From Amoebophrya sp. AT5.2 (taxonomy: Eukaryota; Sar; Dinophyceae; Syndiniales; Amoebophryaceae), in the NCBI GenBank assembly GCA_005223375.1, contig RXOD01003898.1, positions 1-38,840 of the forward strand: a stretch of DNA of 38,840 nt, given 5' to 3'. The notes under the pieces were generated by a model, which saw only the letters and a list, made by a program, of their open reading frames with translations, was not told where the DNA came from and ran no database searches. Both the position numbers and the translations under genes were made by a program. Below are positions 21,772-31,800 of this stretch, in pieces (the stretch's first letter is position 1; each line of letters begins with the position of its first letter).

Positions 21772-23677
21772 ATGGGTCGAAAAGACAAGCCACAGTACAT
21801 GTCCGAGAATGCCGGCATGCATTCCAACGTGCCCTTCGTGTTGTTCACGGACGTGTCAGAAGAGGATGTACTTACTTGTGGTCACGAACTTTTTAAGAAA
21901 AAATCTCGTCGGTTGGAGGTATTCAGGAGCAATCTCGTATATTTTTTTTTTTTGAGCGAATCGAAACCGCCCAACAGGAAAATTTTCTGTATATTAATTC
22001 CAGGTGCTCGTAATGCGGAAGCAGGGCAACTCGGCGAGAAAGCACTACCTTGCAACAAAGTGCATGAAAGTGGACCACGACGAAGGGACGTTTCCCTTCG
22101 AAATAGCAGCTGATTTCCACATGCACAACTACAACTTCGGCGACTCGCTCGAATTCACCGCGCCAAAAATGAGCACATTCTTGAGTACTAATGCTCCCCA
22201 ATAGAAGCATGTGCATGTTGTCATATGTCATTGTCTACTCGTTGATGAGTTTGAGTGGTTTCTCTTCATTGCTCCATTTTCAAAGTTCGTCGTTCCCGCA
22301 GGCAAAACGTGAGCAAATGGATACGTTGACAGAGAGAGGCAGCCTCTCCAACCCCGCCGGGGACATGATGATCTCCGCAGCAAACCGTCCCCACTCCACC
22401 ACTAGGTATGATGCGCACGGTGTACAACGAGTCTTTCGATCTCGGTCTTTCCATGTCCGAGTCTTACGAGCTTTTCCGTCATCTGCTGCTGAAGCACAGC
22501 TGCCACAGACCACCCTTCTCGAGCGGGATCTTCAACCTCAACGACATATGGCGGGGCCAGTTGGTAAGTAGGCAAACAGTGGTGCGTCTTTTTTTGGGAG
22601 GGTTCCCTTTGGTTGCCGTGGGAAGAGGTTCTTCGCAGTAGGAGCAGATGAAAGCGGCTATTTATCCGCGGTCGGCAGGACCGGCGCCCACAGCTCTGCA
22701 GCCACCTACGGCTGACAATAAATTCTCGCCAACTCCGCCTAGGCGCCATATTTCGCCCCAGCTGGCTCTGCTTCCAGACGGACCCCATCACCATCCATCG
22801 ATCGTAGTCAGTGGCTTTCCCCTACTGCCTCCCGCAATCCCTCAATGGCTCATCTTCTCCCGGCGCCGTGCGAGCCTTCAACCTGGAAAATCGGATCGCT
22901 CGGATGCCGCATCTATTCCCTGTAATGGGGTGTCTCTGAAACCGCCCGGGTGTCCGCACCGGTCGACTCAGAGCGCCTTAACGCAGCACCCAGTACCTTC
23001 TACGATTTTAGCACTTCGACTTGGCCACCGCCACTTACCACCTGGTCCCTTCATACGACGTAAAGGCGATATCGGACTACGTGCTGGACACTTTTTTCCG
23101 ACACTACAAGATGTACAAGTACGTCTATGTGTGCATCCGCGATCTGGAGGTGAAGGTAAAACCGACAGCCGCCCTCAACGACGACTCGCTGAAGACGGGG
23201 GTGGCGTGCTCAAGCGCAAACGAAATAGAAGCGAGAGAACATGTACTGTTTCTGATTGATGCTTTCTGGAAGATCGTAAGCATTTTCATCAATTTGCATG
23301 CAGCATGCTTGATGATATCTTCATTTTTAGAATAATGAGATTGATTCTTGATATCAGATGAGATAGAACGAAGATCTTAGATCTTTTTCACCAGTGGAGG
23401 TCCACGAGTTGCCAACTACGCCAATGCCCATGCCATGAAGATACGTGAAGATAGATTTCCGGAGCGATCTTCAAAACTCGTTTTTCAAAAACAGCCGCTT
23501 CTGTCCGATCTGTTTGCGGAGGAGCGGCGGCAGGCCTTGCTTGACGCGCAGCTGGAGAACGAAAAGAAGCAGGAGGAGGAGAAGACAGGGTTTCAATCGA
23601 GGGTGTCGGCGCAGCTCAGAAAACTCGAGGGCGACGTTGACGCGAAGATAAAGGAAGCGGACGCAAAATTGAATTAA
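21772..23677 (+). CDS. CFAP119: CFAP119 / CCDC189-like axonemal protein, about six exons
   Basis: Exons 21772-21867, 22004-22184, 22406-22563, 23012-23155, about 23400-23435 and 23495-23677. The order of segments matches the flagellum-associated CFAP119/CCDC189 family: a start like FVLFTDVSEED; FHMHNYNFGDSLEFTAPKMS then TFLSMMRTVYNE; LLLKHSCHRPPFSSGIFNL; DVKAISDYVLDTFFRHYKM then YKYVYV; and a C-terminal charged helix EERRQALLDAQLENEKKQEE. The family acts in motile cilia and sperm flagella. The first three introns (GTACTT, GTACTA, GTAAGT donors) are well supported by frame. Intron 3 is 448 nt. The 3' part is uncertain: VHELPTTPMPMP at 23400-23435 runs into a TGA at 23436, and reaching the last exon needs a non-GT intron of about 59 nt or a frameshift. 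Exon 4 could also extend past 23155. Confidence 0.7.
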
Positions 23678-24294
23678 TGGCAGCTGCAACAGCTTCTTGC
23701 CGTTTTCTGCTGGAACCTCCGCTGCACGAGCAGAGAGGCACTCAGTTTCAGATTGAAAAGTCAAGATCAACGCGGTTTTTTTAGAACGTTGATGGCATCA
23801 AGAAACCTGTCGTGGTAAAACCGGCAAAAAGTGGCAACTAGAACTACCCCTTGGAGCGCACCAGGAGCACCAGCAAAACGATTCTTGGATCTCCACCGCA
23901 AGGAATTGTGTTACGTATCGAAACTGGTCGTTAAGTCTTCTATTTCTGTTCCCGAGGAGAGACGCGCCAGTGCCGTCTACTTCTGGGTTTTCGCAGGTCG
24001 TCTGTCAGAGAGCTAAAGCGACGCATTGGCTGGAGCGCAGGAGCTGCATCCATTTGCATTGAGGGAAAAGAGAAAGACAGAGAGAATACCGTCGAGACGG
24101 ATGAAAGTATGGAGAACCTGCGAGGCCCACATTAAGTTTTGGTTAGAGGCTACCACGTAGTTGTTCCTGATCCTGTTCAGCCAGGAGCTGTGCCGTACTC
24201 ACATCAACACGAATAGGGCTGGTATAGAGTAGAATTTTGTCGTAGGTAACGTAAGAGTTGTGTCCGCTGGCTAGAGCCGCCACCCTCCGACAAG
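23678..24294. other. Intergenic region without recognisable gene
   Basis: About 0.6 kb between the CFAP119-like gene and the LC8 gene. No coding segment, repeat or RNA gene is supportable. Confidence 0.4.
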
Positions 24295-24836
24295 ATGGCG
24301 TCGATACCCGCACATATCAAGAAGCAGATGCAGAAGGCGCTTGTGAAAACCACCGACATGACGCCGGTATTCATCTGATTCCTGCTGTGATTGCTGGTGT
24401 GCCGACCTCAGATGAGTCAGAAGATTAAATTGCAATGAATCACAATTGACAGGAACAAGAGCAGGAGGTGGTCGACACCGTGGTGGGCGTGATCGATAAG
24501 CAGACCGGGCCAGACGGGCTGCTCATCGAACCGGCGGCGAAGGCGGTTAAGGAAGCCCTGGACAAGCAATACGGAGCGCAGTGGCACTGCATCATCGGGA
24601 AAGGCTTTTCCTACGACGTTACGGCACAGACAGGCAGCCTGATGTACTTTCTCTTTCAAAGAAGACAACAAACTTTGTCCTTCAACTTTTGCGTGAGCGC
24701 TACATCATTTGTTTTTCAATGTTTTTCGGGTTCTACCTGAAGTGAGTAAAAGGATGCTCGAAAATCACAACTATGCTTCATTTTCAGGTTTGTGTTTTAC
24801 CAGGGCGAAATCGCGGCATTGGTGTTCAAGTGTTGA
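24295..24836 (+). CDS. Dynein light chain, LC8 type, three exons
   Basis: Exons 24295-24366, 24453-24643 and 24788-24836 give 103 aa, close to the usual 89 aa with a slightly longer N-terminus (MASIPAHIKK). LC8 is a homodimeric hub subunit of cytoplasmic and axonemal dyneins that binds short linear motifs. Diagnostic residues are present: EALDKQYGAQWHCIIGKGF matches the family EFDKKYNPTWHCIVGRNF pattern; DVTAQTG matches the segment before the last strands; and FYQGEIAALVFKC matches the terminal FYLGQVAILLFKSG. The last intron (donor AT|GTACTT, acceptor TTTTCAG|GTTTG) splits the Met codon before FVFYQG. Extending exon 2 instead would lose the terminal strand, which supports the chosen donor. 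Confidence 0.88.
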
Positions 24837-25874
24837 GCGCGGCCTAGCTGGAGCTTCTGCGGGCACAACAACTCTCTACTCATCTACCTACCGACCGGAA
24901 TTTCATCGAACTTCGCTTTTTTCTCGGCGACCGGGAGGGGGGTCGTACAGGGGGCACCAAACGTACCTCCTTCCTTGATCGGGAGGACACAATCATGTAG
25001 TCCTCACACAGTCAGCGAACGCGAATCAGGCGGAAGACAGCGCGGGTTGTTGCGCGAGTAGTGTTGGGCACCAGGGACAGCGTGAGCTGAAAGATCTGAT
25101 CAGCGGCAGCCGGAACCGCAGGCCACAGCACGAAGAATTGCAAGTCGACGTTGTTGATGTTAAGTAGTTGGCGAACGCGGAAGACTACAATAGTGTACGA
25201 AGGAGAACGGTTTTTGAGCACGATGCAGCAGCTGCAACAGAAATCAATGCCGCCTCTTAATAGCAGCCGGGACGCCCACGAAGGACGATAACTTGCACCA
25301 CAAAATGAATCGAGACTCACAATTTTCGCAACAAGCAATTCCAATCTTTTTTCTCCCGCGGGTACTTTCCCGGAGGGAGGAAATGAGCAGTAGGCACAAG
25401 GTCTGGCACTGGCTCTTGTTCATCATTCAAGGACGTTCTACGGCTTTTCAGGGAAGCGCTGCCGTAGAAACAAGCTGCGCGGCGCGCCCACGTCTTTGGC
25501 CCCCGCTTGTGTCTTCTGGATCTGAGGAGAGTTGTAGTTTAAAGTACGTTTACTTTGCAGGAGACCGACGGTCTCTGCTCTGCAAAAAAATATACTACTG
25601 GAGGAGCGAGGAAAACACATGCGTTTACTGGTAGACAGAAATAAACACAGATGTTCAGGCTTGGTTCACTTACTGGAGTAGCGTAGAATCCAGAACAAAC
25701 ATGTCAGTGTGACTGCGTGGAGGAGCTCCACCGTCGACGGCAGTGCGATTATCGGCATCGCCATCCGGCCCTCGTCGAGAACGAAGCTTCGCTGCCTACG
25801 GATCGAGATAGGGAGCGACGCCCGTATCATCGGCTGCGCCACAGCACCTCCTGCAGTGTTTCAAGAGTCGGAAA
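24837..25874. other. Intergenic region with a stop-interrupted coding-like segment
   Basis: About 1 kb. At about 25004-25258 the + strand carries a coding-looking frame (RELKDLISGSRNRRPQHEEL, then a TAG, then LANAEDYNSVRRRTVFEHDA) interrupted once. A minus-strand frame at 25012-25344 mirrors it. Neither resembles a family I know. The rest is featureless up to the ATG at 25875. Confidence 0.35.
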
Positions 25875-28800
25875 ATGGCGCTCTTCCGAACGATAGCTAG
25901 GCGAGAAATCGCAAGACTATCCAGGAATGTCACGGCGGAGGAAATAATAGGGTATCTTTGTGCCTAGTTCGTGTGGTACTCTGACTTTGATGACGATGAC
26001 ACGCAAGTAGTTTAGTACCTGAACCACTGCCACATCAAAAGTTAAAAATTAAAATTTTGAAATTAAAAACTACCTCTCCACCTTGGCGGAGAGTTTTCGT
26101 ATAAGCGAGTGAGTCTGCTCCGTCTCAAGATCATAGTTTGTTGTGGGCTAGCCAATCCCAGGAAGCGAGACGGCATGGTGGTGGGGCCGTGAGGGCCAAA
26201 ACTCTGCGTGGAGTTTGTCGCTTTTTGTTGATTTTTCCTCTGGCGCTCGGGAGCTGGGGAAGAGCCCGTGTCGGGGGAAGGAGGGAAGGTGCGTAGCTCT
26301 TCGGGAATACCTCGCTCCGCTGGGGAGGACGAGAGGAGTCTGGGAGTGACTGAGTGGTGATGGGCGGTGGCTGATGTGAAATGAGAGGTACCTAGATGGA
26401 TATGAGTCGTGAAATTGTTCTTGAGCGGGATCAAGAATGGAAACTGTTCGTGTTCGGAGATCTGGTGCTGGCCTGGAGAGATTGGTAGATCGAGGCGGTG
26501 GCTCTGTAAGAGAGAAGCTCGACACTCCTCTTTCTCCTCATTGAAACCCACAGTGCGGACATTTCCCTAAGAAAGACTTTCAGTCGTCAGTACTCATCCT
26601 ATTTTCTGCTCGCTCGTCTTGCTCGGATATATTGCTTGCTTGCTGGTGCTACGTGTACGTGCTGAAGAGATTATGGGCCGATTGGGTGTGCGGGAGATTC
26701 GTTTTTCCGGCCCCCGCCCGGAGATTTTGCTGGGGCCCGGTGGTGGCGGTCCGTCTACTTCCCACCTGCGTGCGTGGCAGAGCTTCAAGAAGACGCGGGG
26801 CGTGGGATTGGATGGCGAAATTACGATTGCCGATTTTCGGACTTTTGCTGCTTTCCTGCTTGCGGTGGAAACGCCGCGGGGGACCGGGTTCGCGAGTACG
26901 GCGCAGTATGTGGATTCCGCGGTGGCCCATGAGGCGGAACAGGGTCGGATTCGAAGTGTGTTATTCCAGCGGCAGCTGGCAAGTCTAAAACGGAGTATCG
27001 TGCGGCATCTTCGGAACGAGCAGAAGATACCGGCACAGGCGCCGCCGATCTTCGTGAGTGCTCTCCAGCAGTTGACGCGGCGCCAACAGGTCACGATCCT
27101 GATTGCATGCAGCTTGGGGCTACGGGGTGATACGTTGGTGGCGGTGGAGCGCTCGCATGTTCACATTTATTTGGCGAAGCAGGTGAAGCGTGGCGCGGAC
27201 GCAGTGGTGCGGAAGGTGGCTATTGACGTCCGAAAGGACAAGAGCTGCATGCTGCGCCGCGTGGAGGTCCGTTGTTCGTGCGGGTCAGGGGCAGCGCGCT
27301 GTGCTTTATGCGAGATCTCGCTGGAGGAGTGGATACTGGCTTTTCCGGTGTCAATGCAGGAGCTTGTGGCTACTTGCCGCGCGGCAGGTTCAGGGCTGCA
27401 TGGTCCGCGTAGAACGTGTGCGCTAGGGTCGATGCGTGTGTACGATTTAGCGGAAACGGAATCCGCCCGGGGCGAGATCTTGAGGGAGGTGAATCGGCGC
27501 CAAGGCTGGTCAGATGATGCCAGGGCTCCGTCGTTTTTCCGCTACGGTCAAGACGTGGCCACCTTTCTGGGCCAGGAATTGCTTACGGTGTGGCTGCCGT
27601 CCGGGGCTGGGCTTTGACGTGATGTGATGACATGCTGGTCGGCGGGAGAACTCGTTCGCTTTAAGCTGAGGCACGGAAGACTTCTACTCAAGTTTGTATG
27701 CCCCCCTCGATATGGTAATGCCACGGCTGCGCGGTTCTCGGTTGTGTCCTGATTATGAATGGCTGTCATGGGTTCCGGTTCGCTAAAATGATTTTTCGGT
27801 ATTGCGGATCAATGCTAGAGATCAACATCGGATTCGGTTCTCGGTGGATGATGGCTGCTGGTTGCGCTTTACTTTTGCGGCTGTTAAGCTCTCTCCTTTT
27901 GTTCTTGCTCCAGGGAATTTGTGTTGCTTAGTCTAGACCAGACTGCTACTTGTTTCAGCTACTGCTCCTTACCTCGCTTTTTGCTCTCGATTCAAACACC
28001 ATGGCTCCCAAAGTGATGAAGAAGGCGCCTGCGGTAGGGGCGAAGGCGAAGGCCAAGGCTAAAGGGAAACCGCGAGCCCAGGCAAAGGGTGGAGCTGCGA
28101 AGGCGAAGAAGCTGGTGCTGCATGGGGGCGCGGACTTCGGCTCGGATTCGGAGATGGATGAAGAAGATGAGGCGTTCTCCGCGGCTGTCCTGGCAGAACA
28201 GCGCGGTCTCGGGAAGATGGGCCCTGACCCGGGAGGCCGTAAAAAGCTGAACGTGGGGGGACGCGTTGGTGGTGAGGAGGGAGACACGGACATGACCCGT
28301 GAGTACCTGCTGGCGCTGGAAAATCGTTCCTCCCCGCTCGATGCCTTGGCGTCATCTATGGTCCCGGCCGGTTGTATCGCCCGCAAACTGCTGCAGCATA
28401 ATGGCATCGCGGAGTTGTTTCTTCTCCCGGGCTTGGAACTGAAGACGCTGAAGGGAATCGCCGCGCTAAATGCGGGCGAGCGTGCGATGGTCAAGCTCGT
28501 GCTGCAGGCGGCTCCGAAGTTTCTGAAAGGGGTCGACACGAAGCTGTTCGGCCAGTACTTCGGCGATTCGTTCAACAAGGAGGCGGTGGCTACCTTGCGG
28601 TCGACTCTGGAAGGCGGGCAGCCGGTGGAGGATCTCAGCACGTTCTACGGTTCGGTGGGAGGTTCCCAGCCGTCTTTGGCTGGTCGCTCGATTCAGGTGG
28701 TACAGAATTTCACGAAGGCTCTTCGTTTTTCGGGGGTGCTGTCCGAGGCGGAGTACCACGACATGATTGCGCTCGGGGCTTCTCGTAAGCTGGAACCCAG

Positions 28801-31800
28801 TACCTACCGCGACATGCTGAATACTGAAACTCGTGCGGGCTTCGCTGGCCTTGGGGGCCGTCTGGTTCTTCGGTGCACCGTCTTGCCCGTTCCGGTTTCG
28901 CTGAAGCCTGTGAAGGGTGACCCCCCCGCGCGCCCGGGCGGGACGCCGGGGGGAAAAGGAGGAGCTGTGCAGCGAGCGCTGCCGAAAGTGTGGGACACGG
29001 TCGCTAGTGGATGGGTCACGGCGTCGGCGGAGTTACTTGGAGGGGTCTGCTTCGACCATATCAGCGCGAAAGGATGCATCCGCGGCCGGAGCTGTCGCTT
29101 CTCGCACTCCCTCCCGTCCCGCTTCTTGCTACAAGAACCAGGCCAGAAGGATTCGGATTCTGGGAAGGAGACTGCTAAGTGAAGAGTGCAGGAATGGGCG
29201 GGCGCGGCTCCGCGTGGTCGTGAAGTCGTGTGAAGCGGTGGCTTCGGGGCGTGGTTGTGGACGTTGCTGTGGGCGGTGAGCTGATGGGTGTGTGGTTGTG
29301 GCTGATGAGCAAGTGGATTCTACCCCACATGGGTGGGGGTGGTCTGGTTCTAGGAGCATTGTCACGGAGGGTCTGGCGGAAGGCTGGCCGGTGTGTTTTC
29401 TCTTGTGGCTACTTTATTGGTGTTCGCTTGGCGCTCGGATCTAAAATCCTCGGTGCGATCACTGTGGTTTCATATTCGGGGAGGGGGCTTGTTGGGGGGT
29501 CGCTGTTTGGCACTGACATTGGTACGCCTTTGTTACCCTTGCAGGGCTCGTCGGCTTACCTCTGATACCGTTGCGGCTGCGTGTGACTCGATTCCCGGTG
29601 CGGAAATGGTGCGATCATGGAGCTCGGTTCTTGGCTTCCCCCCCTGGGAAGTCCCCTCCCCAGTGATTTGCTATATTGCCTTCCGCCTGATTTTTCGCTT
29701 TTGAATGCAGATCAGGTCTACTGTGTGGCCGCGCCTAAGATTGTGTAGTGGTGTTTGCTATAATTGCTCTCGTGTGTGCTTGTTTTTCGCTACTAATTCT
29801 CGCTATTTCTTACTATTTCTGGTTGTGTAATTAGGTCAGTGCATTCTTTAATCATGAATATGGTCTCCTCTGCTCTCGCTGCTGGTGGTAGCCCGGCTGT
29901 GCTGCGGAACGAAAATACGGTGCCGGCTCGGGATCCAGAGGCGAAGGTGGCGGACTTTCTCCGTCGAGTGGAAGCTGATCGCGGTCGTTTCTTGACCCCG
30001 GCTGGGGGAGAGGAGGAGTTGTGGTCGGGACCACGAATGGTGTGCCCGCACAATGAGTCGTGTTTGCGGGAGATCGGGCGACTCGGGGTCGCAGGATTGG
30101 AGAAGCGGATTCAACAGGGGGTGCTGTGGTTATCCCGTGTCCGCCGTTCTCCGGGCACTGCAGCTCTGACGACGGCTACACAGGCTGCTGTATGGGAGCC
30201 GACCCGGAGAATCACGGAAAAGTTTTGCTTCGGCACCCTTAAGACGGTCGGCGAGGTGTCTCAGTACTCCGGTTTCGGTGAGGTTTGGCGCGTCTTGACG
30301 GCGGGGGGAAACTCTGTCGGCCGTACGGCCGCCCCGTCCTTCTGGCCGTCTAAAGCGGGTGGTAACAAGCGCGGTCGCGGTGTGGATGCGGGTTTGGACT
30401 TGTCGGAAGAAATTAGCTCGGCGGAAAACTTGACCCGCCTAAGGAGCCGCCGCTCCTCGTGGATGCCCCCGGAGGATGTCCGCTATTGCTGGGAGTCTTC
30501 TCTGCTGGAGCGGGATGGCGGTTGGCTGCGGGGTCCATTCACGCTCGACGAGGCGGCTGCGCTTGGGGCGGAGATCTTGCTTACTCGTTTCGCCCACCAT
30601 GAAACGGAAAAAATTCGGCTGTGCGATAACGGGATCCCGCTCAATGTGGTGAGTGCTATGGCGACTGGAATCCCGCTCCCGTCGGTCTCGCATGCTCTGG
30701 CTTTGTCGGCAAGCTGGGCGGAAATGTTCCGGGAGAGGCCTCTGACGGACGCCCATGGCCCCCGTGCGCCGTGTACTTGCTTTTGGCGGGATGTGCGTTC
30801 TTTCTCTGGTCGCCAGGATGAGGCTCGGGACCCGCTGAATTGTGAGAAGTACACCTTCGCTGCTTTCCCGGGCGATGCTCATGATCTGTCTCCGCCGGAC
30901 TTGGGGGCGCAGGTTGATGCGATCTTGGGCCACCTCCCGGATTTTGGCCCGGATCCGGATACGGGTTCCTGGTCGGAGGAGGAGTCCCTCGTGCAGTGGA
31001 TAGTGGATGTGGCGAACGCGTACAAGAACGTCGCGATTTCGCCGGAGGGTGCTCGCACGAACTGGATTGCTGTTTTCGACCCGACGGATCCGACCCCCCA
31101 GTACAAAGCTTTCCAGGGCCTTACGCTGTTGTTCGGGAATTTACACTCGGTCACGGAGTGGATTATCATCGGCCAGTTCTTGGCCTTTGCGGTCCGCTGG
31201 TTGTTTGGTCTCCCACTTGTTATTTACATTGATGACATGACGGGTCCAATTTTTGGCTGTTTGCGACGTTTGGCTCTCCGGGCGATTGTGTTCATGCTGG
31301 AGACCTTTGGCTTTCCGTGGAAGTTGAAGAAGGTGAGAAGCGGCGTGCGGGACTTTACTGTGTTGGGCCTCGACTTCAACACGTTGGAGCGGAGACCTTG
31401 CATGCGGTTGAGTGCTGCACGGGCGGAGGCGTTGGCCTCCTCTCTTCGCTCGGTACTGGAATCGGGGACGTTGAGTCCGGCTGCGGCGTCGAAGCTGTCG
31501 GGAAAGTTTCTCTTCCCGTTCTCTCTCGCGGTTGGGCGTCGGATAAATGGTTTGCTTAAGCCTTTGTTTCGGCGGGCGGCGATGACGGATCGGAGGGCAA
31601 CTGCTTTGCCGTTGAGCGCTCTGACGCGCAGCACGCTTGAATTCATGGCGGATGCGGTTCCGCTTCTACCTCCGGTTTGCTACCGCCACTTGAGTCTTCC
31701 CGTGGTGTTGTCCTATACTGATGCGAGCTGGAAGCGGGGCGCGGGATGGCTGGGCGGGATCCGGGTCAGGGATTCATCGCTGGAGGCATTCCGACTTCGG

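Noticed and set aside
22308..22405. Coding-like segment AKREQMDTLTERGS inside the CFAP119-like gene
   Set aside because: It cannot be joined in frame to the exon before it. Skipping it gives the family sequence TFLSMMRTV with GT-AG sites, so it is intronic.
25012..25344. Minus-strand 110-aa frame
   Set aside because: No recognisable domain; it mirrors a + strand segment that looks equally protein-like.
26063..26551. Minus-strand 162-aa frame in the retrotransposon 5' region
   Set aside because: Low-complexity Ser/Pro-rich translation of a G-rich UTR, with no domain.
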